From assembly GCA_032717465.1 (NCBI GenBank), contig JAVRFU010000158.1, forward strand, positions 1 to 64,000: a stretch of DNA of 64,000 nucleotides, in the 5' to 3' direction. The notes beneath the pieces are model-generated. The model saw only the letters and a program-made list of their open reading frames with translations, was not told the DNA's origin and made no database searches. Source of the DNA: Coenobita brevimanus. Lineage: Eukaryota > Arthropoda > Malacostraca > Decapoda > Coenobitidae. The position numbers were made by a program, and so were the translations under genes. Positions 12,786-24,265 of the stretch are shown one piece after another. Every line of letters begins with the position of its first letter. Position 1 is the stretch's first letter.

Positions 12786-13210
12786 ACCCAAGTTGATGGC
12801 TCATTATGTGCACATGACACTACATACATTTGTACATACATACGTAACCAAAGGTAATGGATCGTTATGTACACATGACCCTACCTACATACATACATAA
12901 CCACCAAAGTCAGTGGATAAATACGTACACATGACACTAAAATACGTATGTGCGTATATACATGTATACATCATACATACCGGTACGTGACCAAAGGTAA
13001 TGGATCATTATGTACACATGACTACATATATACATACATATACACATAATCAAAGGAAATGGATCATTATGTACACGACTACATACATATTTACATACAC
13101 ACGTAACCAAAGGTAATGAGTCTCCATAAGTAACCAAAAGTAATGGATTTGGTGCACATGACACTGCATACATACGTACATACATAACCATGTGCACATG
13201 ATATATCAAC
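12786..13210. repeat. CATGTGCACATAA minisatellite, reverse orientation
   Basis: The units read GTAACCAAAGGTAATGGATC then TTATGTACACATGAC, the reverse complement of the array at 9630-10350. The two arrays therefore form inverted arms around the 31/39-bp minisatellite. Confidence 0.82.
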
Positions 13211-13284
13211 TCTGGCTGCGTTTGAATGTGTGTGTGTACTACAGGTGTTGAGGACATCACTCATGGTGCCAAACTTGGTGAAAT

Positions 13285-13720
13285 AGAGTATATATAGTAA
13301 CACATTCTGATCTTTTGAATACGATAAAAACACATTCTGATCTTTGAGTAACACATTATTAACATTTTCCGATCTTTTCAGTAACAAATTATTAACATAT
13401 TACTTTGAGTGACATTATTAACACATTCCGATCACTGAGTAACACATCAACACATTCCAGTCTTTTCAGTAACATAGTGACACATCCCAGTCTTTTCAGT
13501 AACACACCTGTAAAACGTTCTGATCCTTTCAGTAACAGTATATATTAACACACTGATCTTTGGAGTAACACAGTAAGGTACAGTACAAGTAACATGCTAG
13601 TAACACATTCTGATCTCTGAATAACACTAATAACACACGCCGATCTCCTGAGTAGCACTGTCGTAACACACTGTTCTTCTGCCCCCATCTGCATAACACA
13701 CTCCAACACGTAATCATGTA
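13285..13720. repeat. Short-period degenerate minisatellite
   Basis: An element like AACACATTCTGATCTTTTGA plus GTAACAC recurs about fifteen times with variable spacing (roughly 20-40 bp). It differs from the TATG family next to it. The minus-strand frames through it are not convincing proteins. Confidence 0.75.
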
Positions 13721-13822
13721 CCTGTAAGTGATGGCAACAATTAGTCGGGTAGGGGCAAGTATATACTGACGCTGTTTTCAGAAGAGTAAACCCCCGCTTT
13801 CCCAAACCCCACTAGACCAGAT

Positions 13823-14192
13823 CTATCTATCTATCTATTGCCAGACGCCATAATCCCGTACGGGGTGGCCATTTGACTCTGAGTTATTTGTTTTACAGGG
13901 AGGGGCACTAACCCTCCACCAACCCACTTGACAGGTAGGGAGCACGTATGGTTTGGTTATATGGTTACCTCCCAGCGTTGTAAATGGTTTCTTGGCTAAC
14001 AGGAAACCATTTGGCTTGTCACTCAATGTAAAGCCACCTGTAACGGAAAGAAAAGCATTAAGTAGTGACAGGAAAGATGGGAGAAATAGGAAGAGAGGAG
14101 GGCAGGCACAGAAAAAGAATGATAAAGGCTAAGGAAGAAATAGGCAGCACTACATCAAGTGAGTGGATGATGGTCGCCACCACCTACCACTA
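13823..14192 (-). mobile_element. GATA-tailed SINE, copy with clean target duplication
   Basis: A ~370 bp non-coding element, read on the minus strand from TAGTGGTAGGTGGTGGCGAC to a tail GGCGTCTGGCAATAGATAGA. It is flanked by ACTAGACCAGAT at 13811-13822 and 14193-14204, a perfect 12-bp target duplication that fits target-primed reverse transcription. I could not find a convincing pol III A/B box pair, so the promoter type is unknown. The tail matches LINE-A. Confidence 0.88.
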
Positions 14193-14939
14193 ACTAGACC
14201 AGATACCAGGTTTAAACTCCCACATACATGTACTGAAGCTGTTTATACTACACTAAACCCTCGCTGTACTGTACCTGGCTACACCAGACATGGGATTTAA
14301 TGGACCCTTTGAGATCCCTGGACAAACCATTGTACATACCAAGTATCCTGTTAAATGGGACAAACCAAGTGGACCAACTGAACGACTCTGGGCCCACCGG
14401 ACACTTGTTTATCATTTAACATACACTACCAATGACATGGGACGTAGAACACACTGATGCTGGAGGCGGTTCTTCCCAGCATTTGGGCTAGTCATGAAAA
14501 GCAATGCAAGGCTGTGAAATTATGGGCCAAGTCAGTGTAAAATGGACACAGTTTTCATTTTTTTGTACTAGAACCTGCTACCTCACTAATTTTCTGTGTT
14601 TGAAATCCCACTTCACCATCAGACCTACCAGATTATCAGCTTCATCAGGTTGGAAAGAATGTAAAGCAGTAGTACTGTCCTATTCTGGCACTAAGCTACA
14701 TGAAATTAATAGGATGCAAGAGGACAACAAACTGGGCAAAGTTAAGAGTACATAACAATGTAAGATGATTAGCTGCAAACGGAAAGTGTCCCAAGTAATT
14801 AGAGCAAGTTAACATTTGTCACTTATTATCATTATATTTTCTTTACATAATCGTGAAACATAACCATTAAAAACCGCCTTACTCCTATTTACCTCCTGCC
14901 ACATAATTCTTATCAGCAACTAGCACTGGCACACTTAAT

Positions 14940-15115
14940 GCTAACAACTAGTTGGAGGGGCAGCTATGTAGGAGAGGGTAGTCACATTGCAGGGACAGGG
15001 CGACGTGAGCGGAGGATGAGTTGGAGAGGGGACAGCCAAATGACACAGGACAGGGCGACGTGGAGGTCTATGCCCATCCTCTACGCCTCCGGGATTAAGG
15101 TGCCTGGCAATAAAT
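14940..15115 (+). mobile_element. Old LINE-A 3'-end relic
   Basis: Contains GACAGGGCGACGTGGAGG and, at the end, GGGATTAAGGTGCCTGGCAA followed by TAAATAA, a diverged version of the LINE-A tail. The GATA repeat has decayed. Confidence 0.5.
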
Positions 15116-15571
15116 AAGATAATGTAAGAAAATCAGCTGCAAGTAGACAAAAAGTGTAACTGGAAAAGGATAACATTTCAAAAATACCCATCAATAGCAG
15201 AGAACTATTAACTATCCAAAAACAACAAAACTTCCCCCCTAAAGAACAAATCCTAGCTATCTTATTAACTTATAGATTAGTAAGTAGAATAATGGGAGTA
15301 AATTACAGTGGCAAAAAAGGCCAAATCAGAGCAGGAATTTCTTGTCTAAAAATTTGGGTACAAACCCTCAAAAACCGACAGCCATTAATCATATAAAACA
15401 GCAAATTCCTTTACCATACTTTTATTTTAGTTACCTCCACCAACTTATCTAACATTAATAAGTATAATAAATTGTGTAAATAGCCTGTGATGAGGAAAAA
15501 ACAAAGTTATCTCAGAATACTTGCTATGGCAACGTCCATCTGGTCTCACAATATAACCACTCATCAACCTA

Positions 15572-15939
15572 TCTATCTATCTATTGCCAGACGCCATAAT
15601 CCCGTACGGGGTGGCCATTTGACTATGAGTTACTTGTTTTACAGGGAGGGGCACTAACTCTCCACCAATCCACTTGACACGTAGGGAGCACGTATGGTTT
15701 GGTTATATGGTTACCACCCAGGTGTTGTAAATTGATTCTTGGCTTGCAGGAAACCATTTGGCTTGTCACTCAATGTAAAGGCACCTGTAACGAAAAGAAA
15801 AGCATTAAGTAGTGACAGGAAAGATGGGAGAAATAGGAAGAGAGGAGGGCAGGCACAGAAAAAGAATGATAAAGGCTAAGGAAGAAGTAGGCAGCACTAC
15901 ATCAAGTGATTGGATGATGGTCGCCACCACCTACCACTA
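15572..15939 (-). mobile_element. GATA-tailed SINE with 13-bp target duplication
   Basis: The same SINE as at 13823-14192, flanked by ACTCATCAACCTA at 15559-15571 and 15940-15952. The repeat is complete at both ends and differs from copy 1 by scattered substitutions. Confidence 0.88.
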
Positions 15940-16250
15940 ACTCATCAACCTAAAATCCAAAAATGCCTTAGTATACTTATATCCTAGGTCTCTCCATTAC
16001 CTTTTCTAACATTAATAAGTATAATTAATGTAAGTAAATTATTCATGTGGTCAAAATGTGATCAGAATAGAAAAATTACCAAGGCAACCATCTTCTGTGT
16101 ACCTCTCACAATAAATCATCACATAATACACCAAGATTATCTTCACATATATCCTACTAATCTCCATTCACTTCTCAAACATTAGTAAGTATAACAGTGT
16201 GCGCAAAATACCTCTAAGTAGCAGAAGAGAACGGGATAAAGAGTAACTTC

Positions 16251-16617
16251 TATCTATCTATCTATTGCCAGACACCATAATCCCTTAAGGGGTGGCCATT
16301 TGACTTAGTTATTTGTTTTAAGGGGAGGGGCACTAACCCTCCACCAACCTACTTGACACGTAGGAAGCACGTATGGTTTGGTTGTTTGGTTACCACCCAG
16401 CGTTGTAAATGGTTTCTTGGCTTACAGGAAACCATTTGGCTTGTCACTAAATGTAAAGCCACCTGTAACGGAAAGAAAAGCATTAAGTAGTGACAGGAAA
16501 GATGGGAGAAATAGGAAGAGAGTAGGGCAGGCACAGAAAAAGAATGATAAAGGCTAAGGAAGAAGTAGGCAGCATTACATCAAGTGAGTGGATGATGGTC
16601 GCCACCACCTACCACTA
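16251..16617 (-). mobile_element. GATA-tailed SINE
   Basis: A near full-length copy with the tail read as TATC repeats at 16251-16264 on the plus strand. The target duplication is unclear, at best a TAACT-like pentamer on each side. Confidence 0.83.
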
Positions 16618-17466
16618 AATAACTATAGGCCTACTGTTTTTACACTAACTTGGCTGAGATATTGGTCCTTTGCAGCATATTTCACACAGCTTAATGATAG
16701 AAAAAGACAATTCTACGGCTCTACATCCATTCCATAGCACTTCTTCGTGACTGGCACCGTATTCTTGGGTTAATCTCTCGTTAAAACCCAGTATTCAAGG
16801 CGGAGATGTGACAATTTAGGCCAAGTTATGGTAAAAAAGGTATAATCACTTGAATACCCTAACCATACTCACCTCTTTCTTACCTCCATTAACTGATTTC
16901 ACAATAACTGAATAAACAAGCTGTGCCAGTAAGTAGGTAAAAGGAGGAATTAGAGATGGGGACTTAACAACTTTCTTAGACTTCACCTCACAATAGCACC
17001 AATTATATCCTCAATCAATCCTAATTTCCACTTACTTATAATTACCAGTAAACAGGAACGTGTTCATAAAATAGCTGCAACTAGAAATAACTTAAAATCT
17101 ATCTATTCCTGTCAATAATCTATCACAAAACACCAATTTCTTTACCATACCCTCATCCTCTTTATCCCTATTATATAACATTTAACATAAATAACAGAAA
17201 AAGGTGAATAAAGAGGCTGTAACAAGGTAGAAAAATGGATCAGGATATCAAGATAACTTTCATCACCTCACAGTAACACAATTTCATCTTAAAACATAAA
17301 AATTCCCTTAACATTTATATCCTAGTTATCTCCATTTGCTTATCTAACACTAGCAGGCATATTATTGTACATAAATTACCCGCAAGAAGTCAATATATAC
17401 AGACTTATAGGTGGATAATTATCTACACTTTCTTACATTTATTCTCGTAAAAACACGAAGATTTCC

Positions 17467-18740
17467 TTAACTGAAATCTAAGAGTGTTTCCCAAACTTTA
17501 ACATCTGCCGGAACGCTTCTCAATCGCTGTTGCTTCTTGGCGCGCGCGCGAAAACACACACAATCGCTGTCGCTTCTTGGCGCGCGCGGGAAAACACACA
17601 CAATTTGTCGCTTCTTGGCGCGCGCGGGAAAACACACACACACACACACACACTTAATGATGTGAATCAACTGAAAATCATTGCATAGCTTCGTCATTCT
17701 TACAGTCTTCAGTGTGATGTATGGGCTTGCTTTTGGTGACAGACTATCTGAAAGGATGCTTCTTAGTTGCAGGCGCTTTATCAGGTTCTGCTTCCAACTT
17801 CTGTATTTGTTTTTAGTGGCAATATAGCGTGAGAAACCAGCTTCACACCTATACGGTGTTGCAAATGGCATCAGATGTTTCATTGCTCGTTTTGTAATAT
17901 CAGGATACTCGTGCAAGAGCTTTGCCCAAAAGATAAGCAGCGAGTCTTTATCAAATGTTGTTCTGAGCGTTTGATCTATTAAAATTTCAATCAGCTGCTA
18001 ATTTTCCTTCACAGACAGGGTTTGTCCTATTACAGAACCAGAATCCATAAATGGACAGAGGGTCTGCCTGCCTGAGAAATTATTCCCTCAAAGTATTACT
18101 TAATTGCCTTAAATGGTGAACAATGCATTCTCCTGAACTTCCATCCAACTGCAAGGAATGTTTAGTCAGGAACAGATGAAGAGTTGGAAAACATTCACTT
18201 TGTTTTGCCTTTGCACAATCAACCTAAAAGTTTACTTTGAGAAGATTCAATTTTGTCCTGAACCTTCAGTATGTCACATCTGAGCCTTGCAATGACAAGT
18301 GCAGTTCATTTAGTTTTAAAAACATCTGTACAGTAAGATAGCCGTTTCACTGACCAGACTTCGTCACTATTTAACAGAGAAAAGCTGTTTCCTGTAAGAA
18401 AGATCACTCATCTTTCGTATCACACACACGTGAAAGAATTTTGCCGCGGGATAACCAGCGCACCTCCGTGTGCAGTAACTAAGCACTATGACTGGGCCCC
18501 ATCTCCTAGCAGTGCCGTACGCAGCTGCGAATTTCGTGGTCTAGCTCTGATGAAATTTACCACCTTGAATACCTCATCCAGCATAACTTTAGTTCGCATG
18601 GCATCCTCATTACTGCAAGTGCACGTCTATCAAGGCAAGTGTCTGCCTGATGGAGCAACGTTTCTAATAAGAGCCAAAACACCTTTTACTGGGCCTGTCA
18701 TTGCTTTTGCACCATCAGTGCAAACGGCTGTTATCTAATT
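17467..18740 (-). pseudogene. Relic of a hAT-superfamily transposase (ZBED/Charlie-like)
   Basis: Pieces of a hAT transposase lie in order on the minus strand but in different frames. They are CTDGAKAMTGPVKGVLALI (about 18730-18670), LDEVFKVVNFIRARPRN (about 18570-18520), a stretch resembling ELNLSLQG (about 18315-18290) and the C-terminal dimerisation region YRCEAGFSRYIATKNKYRS (about 17850-17795). These match hAT proteins of the ZBED5/FAM200 type. Many stops and frameshifts make it inactive. A GC/CA-rich minisatellite has expanded within its 3' end. Confidence 0.72.
17522..17655. repeat. Three ~40-bp units of (CG)n plus (CA)n
   Basis: TCGCTTCTTGGCGCGCGCG followed by GGAAAACACACACAA is repeated three times and leads into a (CA)n run at 17630-17652. 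Each unit has alternating CG and CA tracts. Confidence 0.85.
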
Positions 18741-19019
18741 ATACTAAGTAGATAAACGTAAGTCAATTACCTGTATCCTGTATATGGGAAGGAAGGGAAC
18801 TGGTGCGGTGTAGCATCCTTGCCGGGACGAAATACAGGTTTCTCCCTTCAGATGGGGACGTAACCTGAAAAGCAGTCAACAATATTACACCATAAAACAA
18901 TACAACTTCCTGACCATTCTAACCTCTAAACAATATTAACTTGTCTAAATTTAACAAGTGCAATAATGTAGCTAACTTGGTTGAAAATGGTTGAAATCAA
19001 AGCCAAGTACGTGGGACGC

Positions 19020-19085
19020 CGGCCTCTTTGGCATCTGTTCACGTGAGACGCCGGCCTCTTAGGCGTCTGTTCATCCATCACCATT
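19020..19085. repeat. Short direct duplication (~31-bp unit)
   Basis: GACGCCGGCCTCTT, one of GGC or AGG, then CATCTGTTCA or CGTCTGTTCA occurs twice in tandem at about 19015-19072. No gene is visible around it. Confidence 0.55.
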
Positions 19086-20495
19086 TACCATCTCAAAACA
19101 CCAATAACCCTTATGATACCTCATTCAAAGTTATCTCTATTACCTTTACTAAAACTAGTAACAGGAATAAAGCGGGCAAAACATGTGTAAGTAGTCAAAA
19201 ACTTGAATTAGGACGGCTACTTACGAAGCCAATTCTTCGGCGTCCCCAGCCCCCAATCTCATCAATTATCTGAAAAGCGTCACCATTAAACTATTTCCCT
19301 ACCATACTCACCTCCAAGTGATCACCAATAGCCTACCTAAAATCAGTAAATAAAGTAATGCTTGCAAATTAACTGTGACTAATAAAAGAAGGTGAATTAA
19401 AGTCGGATGCTTACCACGCTGTCCTGTCCTCTCAAAATGGCGTCGGGATCTGCTTGGCATTCATAAAATGTCCATTAGCAACTTACTATTAACTGAAAAA
19501 GACTTGTTTGGTCCAATTTTTTCCAGTTTAATATTTCCCTACCTTGGTTGCAGTGAAAGAAAAAATATAAAAAAATAAAACATTCTTATCCACGCGCACC
19601 TGCTGAATTTTGGCGCCAACCCGCCGATTTCAAAAGCTCAAAGTTTGCTTTACTCATTTCACTTTAAACAGCCCAAAACTGCCATCTGTATATCTAGACC
19701 GATGAGTCTCAGTTTTCTGGTGAAGACCCTGTGTCCACTTGCTGAATTTCACCAATTTTGTGTGGAGACCACAGCTGAGACGGGTACTCCAGTTTAGGGA
19801 GGCCAGGGACTTCCAAATTGGTAATAGATGATCATTCTTACATTTCTTTTCTTTTCTTTAATCTAACGTAATTCTCAGGATGATAATGCTTGCATTTTTC
19901 TTATCTAATGTAACAATCTACGCTAATCTACCATTAACAACCCACACTAATCTAACGTAACTGAACCTACACTAATCTGACATAACACTTTCGCTGCGCT
20001 TTATGACTATAGTCCTATGAATTATTCCCTTTCACTTCGGAATACGAGTGTAGTCGACGGCCATCAGGAAACGATTTGAACTGACCGCGGTTTACTGCAA
20101 CAGCGTCCCGTTCGTGAGCCCTCAGACGGGTGGCGTTTAGTACTACTGGCGAGGATGAGGTTGCAATCATGTGCTCGTGGCTACACCTGTATTTTCTGTG
20201 CCGACTCAAGCTGCATGCAAGAGGATAATGAGTAATCGAGGAAGAAGAGACACAGGCCCAGAGAAGAGGGAGGAAGGAAATGAAGAAAATATGGAACCCA
20301 CACAAAGTAGGAGGTACAACAACGCGGACTCATAAACATTTGTGACGTCAACATCCTGGTGCATTGTGGGTTAGCGCGGGGAAGTGTAAGATCACCAGGC
20401 TCCTGTGTATTTATTTTGGTTTGGTATGTGGGTGAATATTTTCAGATTCTGGAGACTTATACGTGGTGTGTGTACTTGTCTCGTAACAAATAACA

Positions 20496-20704
20496 ATGCC
20501 ACACTTTTGCTGCTTTGTCGGCTGTGGAAATAAGTCCAATAAACACCCCAGTCTCTCCTTTTATGGTACTGAAGATCCCAAGTCAGGGAGAAGCAGGAAA
20601 GAAATTAACTGCAGAAAGGAGAAAATTATGGTTAGCAAGGATAGCTCGTGCCAAGACCTCAAAGCCTGACATGTGGAAGGTCTGCAGGAAGCACTTTATA
20701 ACAG
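20496..20704 (+). CDS. THAP-domain exon with an internal frameshift
   Basis: From the ATG at 20496 (CAACAATGCC) the frame gives MPHFCCFVGCGNKSNKHPSL, the start of a THAP zinc finger with the first Cys pair. At about 20555-20570 the frame must shift by one base. The domain then continues as GKKLTAERRKLWLARIARA and MWKVCRKHFITG, which supplies the C-x2-H pair and the expected WLARI core. A donor (ACAG/GTAATT) follows at 20705, so this is a typical first coding exon of a THAP gene. THAP domains bind DNA in transcription regulators and in P-element-type transposases, and I cannot tell which applies. The shift may be real decay, a missed micro-intron or a consensus error. Confidence 0.68.
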
Positions 20705-20869
20705 GTAATTAAATCTTTATACATAGTATGATCAATCAGTGAAGAAAGTAACACAGACGTCAAAGTTTTCCTTGTCTGCTTTGCCACAGGCCCTGGTAAT
20801 ACAGTCCAGTATTATTATCTCTGTGCAAGATAGATTTTGACTGTAGTAAAAAAAGTAGGAGTTAAGGGG

Positions 20870-22330
20870 AGGGAGCTTCTGGGGTTGGTGATAATTGAGG
20901 AAAAAAAATAAAGTATAGAGCAGGGTAACGTGTTAATAAGTAGTAGTGTGAGTGTGAAGGTGGGGAAGTAAGAAAAGGTGGTGTAAAGTTAATTTTTGGG
21001 AGTAGTGAGGGAGGACAAGTGCCATCAGACTGCTGTTTCAGGTCTGTCAAAAGACTAAAGTTGTAATGGAGTGAAACGAAGGCATCTGTAGATTGAAGTA
21101 GGTGGATTGGGGTGGAATGGTGGAAGGTACACTCAATAAAGTGGAAGTTGTGGAGAGAAAGCTTGTGGGAATAATGGGGGCCTATAGTGAGAGAGGAATG
21201 TGTTAAAAAATGATGAATGGGGGTAAAAAGAGGAACTGAATGGGTGAATGCAGTAGAATAAGTGAAATAGTGGGATTGCTGGGTGGGAGCTGTGTGTGGA
21301 TAATCGGGTTCGTGTTTCCTATTAAACTGGAGTGTTGGTGGGGGAAAGTACAGACACCTGTAAGTTAAAGGAGGTGGGTATTGGGGTAGAGTGGACATGT
21401 GAAAAGTGATAACAGGGATGAAAAAGAGGAAATAAGTGGGTGGTAGGTGTTAAATGTGAAAAAAAGTGAGATGGCAGGTGGATGCTGTTTAAGGTAATTT
21501 GGTTTGGATTTGCAAGAACTAAAATTGTATTTGGAGGAAGTGGAAGCATCTATGAATTAATGTGGGTGGATAGGAGGGTAGTGGGGTAAAAGGTTTAGTC
21601 AGTAAGGTGGAAGTTTAGGGGAGAGAGCTTGTGGAAGTAGTGGAAATTGAGCTGGGAAGTAGGGTGGTGAGTTGGAAATGCATTTTTTGGCTGGCTGTGA
21701 GCTGGAGAAATGGGTGCATGTAGAGGTAGGGAAATGTGCTAAAAGGTGATGAATGGGAATAAAAGGGAGAAATGAATGGGTGGATAAGGTAATTGGAAAA
21801 GTGAGGTGGCTGGCTTGGTGTTAGGTGTGGTGATTTTGGGTTCGGGTTTTTCAAGATCTGGATTTATGGTGGGTGGAAAGTGCTGTAGGATTAATTAATA
21901 GAAGTGTAGTGCAGAAAAAAAGTGTACCAGGAAAGGAAAAGAATGGTAGATGAAGAGAAGGTTATGTTGGGGTTACGATTGTGTGTGTGTTGTGGGAATG
22001 GTGAGCTTGAAAAAGCATTTTTTATTTTTTAGACCTGTGGCAGGGTGTTGGCTGCTTGTAGTGGTGGGAGAATAGGTAGAATGGGTAGTAATAAAGGTAA
22101 AAAAGATTAGAAAAGGTGGAAGAGTGCAGTAGGATGAGTATTTGGCTGAAATGGGGTAGAATGGGTACTGTCGATTCATGGGTTCGGGTTATTGGCAGGA
22201 AACTAAAGTTGTTGTGGTGGGGGACAGAAGCATTTGTAAATATTGTTGAATGAATGGAGGGGTGGGACAGGTGGTGGTGCACCCAAAAAGGTGATAGTTG
22301 AGGGGAAGGATGTGTAACTGTTATGGAGAA
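20870..22330. repeat. Degenerate purine/TG-rich tandem repeat, 200-340 bp units
   Basis: A module with GGGTTCGGGTT, an AAACTAAAGTTGT-like part, a purine run and GGAAGCATCTGTAAATT recurs near 21040, 21310, 21505, 21845 and 22185. The strand is strongly G/A/T biased. The minus-strand frames (Pro/His/Ser/Thr-rich) mirror that bias and have no domain signature, so I do not call them genes. Confidence 0.6.
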
Positions 22331-22432
22331 TTGGATTTTGTGTTCAGAAATGCCAACTACTGTAAGATAAGAATCATGAATATAAAAACAAATACTGAAC
22401 TACTATCTAATAACTATAGAAACCACATAATA

Positions 22433-22964
22433 CAGTAGAAGTCCTATTTTTCGGCATCTATGGGACCAGGCTAGTGCCGAAAAATCAAAATTGCCGAATT
22501 ATCAAAAACCCTACCCACTCAATACCTTATATGTTTCGGTGAACACTATCATCACCACTCATATCATTACAAATGTGCTTGGAGAGAGTACTGTATACTG
22601 TTTGATACTGTACAATACTGTAATGAATACAGTACTATACATGAATATGAAAAATAAAGAAATTAGTGAACATACTGTATATAAATGTAATGGTACAGTA
22701 GGCCTACAAGTTCACATGCACTTACCTAAACTTATAGTAGGTTCCTTAATTACATATGTACAATAGAAGGGGTTGATTGGACTCTGCTACTGCTGGAAGA
22801 AGTCCCCAGCAGTAGAGGGTCCTCATGGAGAATTTCAAGACTGACGAAAAAATTGGAAAATCTGCTGAATGATCAGAGATTTTCGTAAATGGGACTATTT
22901 CTCAAAACTGCCGAAATGTCAGATTTGCTGGGGAATTGGATGCCGAAGAATTGGACTTTTACTG
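22433..22964. mobile_element. CAGT-ended MITE (pogo/Tigger type)
   Basis: The left end CAGTAGAAGTCCTATTTTTC and the reverse complement of the right end CAGTAAAAGTCCAATTCTTC are inverted repeats that continue through GGCATC. TA flanks both sides (22431-22432 and 22965-22966). The TIR sequence and TA duplication are those of Tc1/mariner-pogo elements. At 532 bp it has no transposase and is non-autonomous. Confidence 0.82.
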
Positions 22965-23054
22965 TAATATTGTTTGTGTTTTGATATGAATAATATCCAA
23001 ACAAAAATAATCTTCACCTTAACCAGCTTTGCAGTCACAGTGTGCTGTTACTAC

Positions 23055-23414
23055 CACACCATCATGTGACGTCATGAATGTAGTGCTGCCTACTTCTTCC
23101 TTAGCCATTATCATTCATTTTCTGTGCCTGCCCTCCTCTTTTCCTATATTTCCCATCTTTCCTGTCACTTCTTGTTGCTCTTCTTTCCTTTACAGGTGGC
23201 TTTACATTGAGTGACAAGCCAAATGGTTTCCTGTAAGCCAAGAAACCATTTACAACACTGGGTGGCAACCATATAACCAACCCATACGTTCTCCCTACGT
23301 GTCAACAAGTGGGTTGGTGGAGGGTTAGTGCCCCTCCCCGTAAAACCAATAACTCAAAGTCAAATGGCCACCCCTTACAGGATTATGGTGTCTGGCAATA
23401 GATAGATAGATAGA
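23055..23414 (+). mobile_element. GATA-tailed SINE (plus orientation)
   Basis: This copy runs from a diverged head (ACCATCATGTGACGTCATGA) through GTAGTGCTGCCTACTTCTTC to GTGTCTGGCAATAGATAGAT. It is the same family as the minus-strand copies at 13.8-16.6 kb. The small frame inside is not a gene. Confidence 0.82.
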
Positions 23415-23658
23415 CCATTCAGACCTAGCTGTCTCTGATTGTGTACGACACTACGGCAAAACGATGATCTGTATTTAACGATCTTTGTTCGGTAAAAGCC
23501 ATGACACCTGGGAAATTGCCGAACAGCATGGTGTTTTGCTTTAATGAACTATCGGCTTTAACATCAGGGGTCTGGTACCAGTTAGTTCATTAAATCGAGG
23601 GTGTGCAGCACTGTATACAGTATATATATACTGTATACCATCTTCATCATCCTGTATA

Positions 23659-24265
23659 CAGTAGAACCCCGGAATTCGTACACAATTCTTTCCTGGAGGC
23701 TGTACGAGTTGCGAATTGTTTGAAAACCGAATCATTTTTTTCCATAAGAAACAATGTATTTTGCATTAATCTGTACATAAAACCTTTAAAATAAAGACAT
23801 ATACCCTGTAGATTATATACATAAAAATTTCACTGCATCTTACCAGTCCTGAGGAGAGCTGATGGCTTAAGTGGATGCATATGGAGAGGAGGAGGAGGGG
23901 TTTTAGTTTTTGGAAGGGGAGTCACCTTCCATGAAAACTGTAGGAAACTGCCCTTCTGGTGTTTTTTCTCTTTTCTGTCTCTTTGGACGAGGAGATGCTT
24001 GGGGCTGGGGAGATGCTTGGGGTTGGGGCATTTCTGTTCTCACTGCTTTCCTTTTAGCTCCAGCTGACTCACTGATCTTCTTAGGGCCCATGATTATGTA
24101 CATTTTTCCAACGAAAATATGTAATTTGTCACAGTGTTTAATGGAGCTTGTATGACTGATGCATAGCTGTCGGAAGACAAAGCGAGGAAGGACACTAACC
24201 AGCTTGTGGTAAGCACAGGCTGGTCTACAGTATGTCTGCCATAACTTAGCTTCTTTCCACTTCAT
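23659..24265 (-). pseudogene. Tigger/pogo-like relic with transposase N-terminus
   Basis: A left-end TIR of Tigger type, CAGTAGAACCCCGGAATTCG, begins at 23659 after TA. On the minus strand a frame at 24265-23903 contains MGPKKISESAGAKRKAVRTE (from about 24091), the usual opening of Tigger transposases, but then runs into a Pro/Gln-rich repeat (PQASPQPQASPRPKRQKR) and stops. No DDE region or right-hand TIR is visible, so it is a truncated, rearranged copy. Confidence 0.6.

Larger units (their letters stand above)
14790..19500. repeat. Degenerate satellite-like array, ~170-190 bp period
   Basis: A core like CTAACATTAATAAGTATAAT preceded by TCTCCATTNACTTATC recurs at about 15262, 15450, 16010, 16180, 16907, 17178, 17347, 18930, 19147 and 19335. 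After subtracting inserted SINEs and the hAT relic, most spacings are close to 170-190 bp or twice that. Other shared bits are ACCTCACAATAAC and ATATCCTAG. Divergence is high, so it is an old array now serving as landing ground for younger elements. Confidence 0.55.

Noticed and set aside
10899..12874. Long Cys/Met/Tyr/Val-rich open frames on both strands
   Set aside because: They follow the repeat unit exactly and exist in several frames at once, so they are repeat artefacts.
17720..18400. Possible host exon upstream of the CA-repeat
   Set aside because: The recognisable pieces are all hAT transposase motifs scattered over frames, so it is a transposon relic.
20862..22282. Several minus-strand frames rich in Pro, His, Ser and Thr
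   Set aside because: Their composition follows from the purine-rich plus strand; no domain, splice sites or conservation between modules at protein level.
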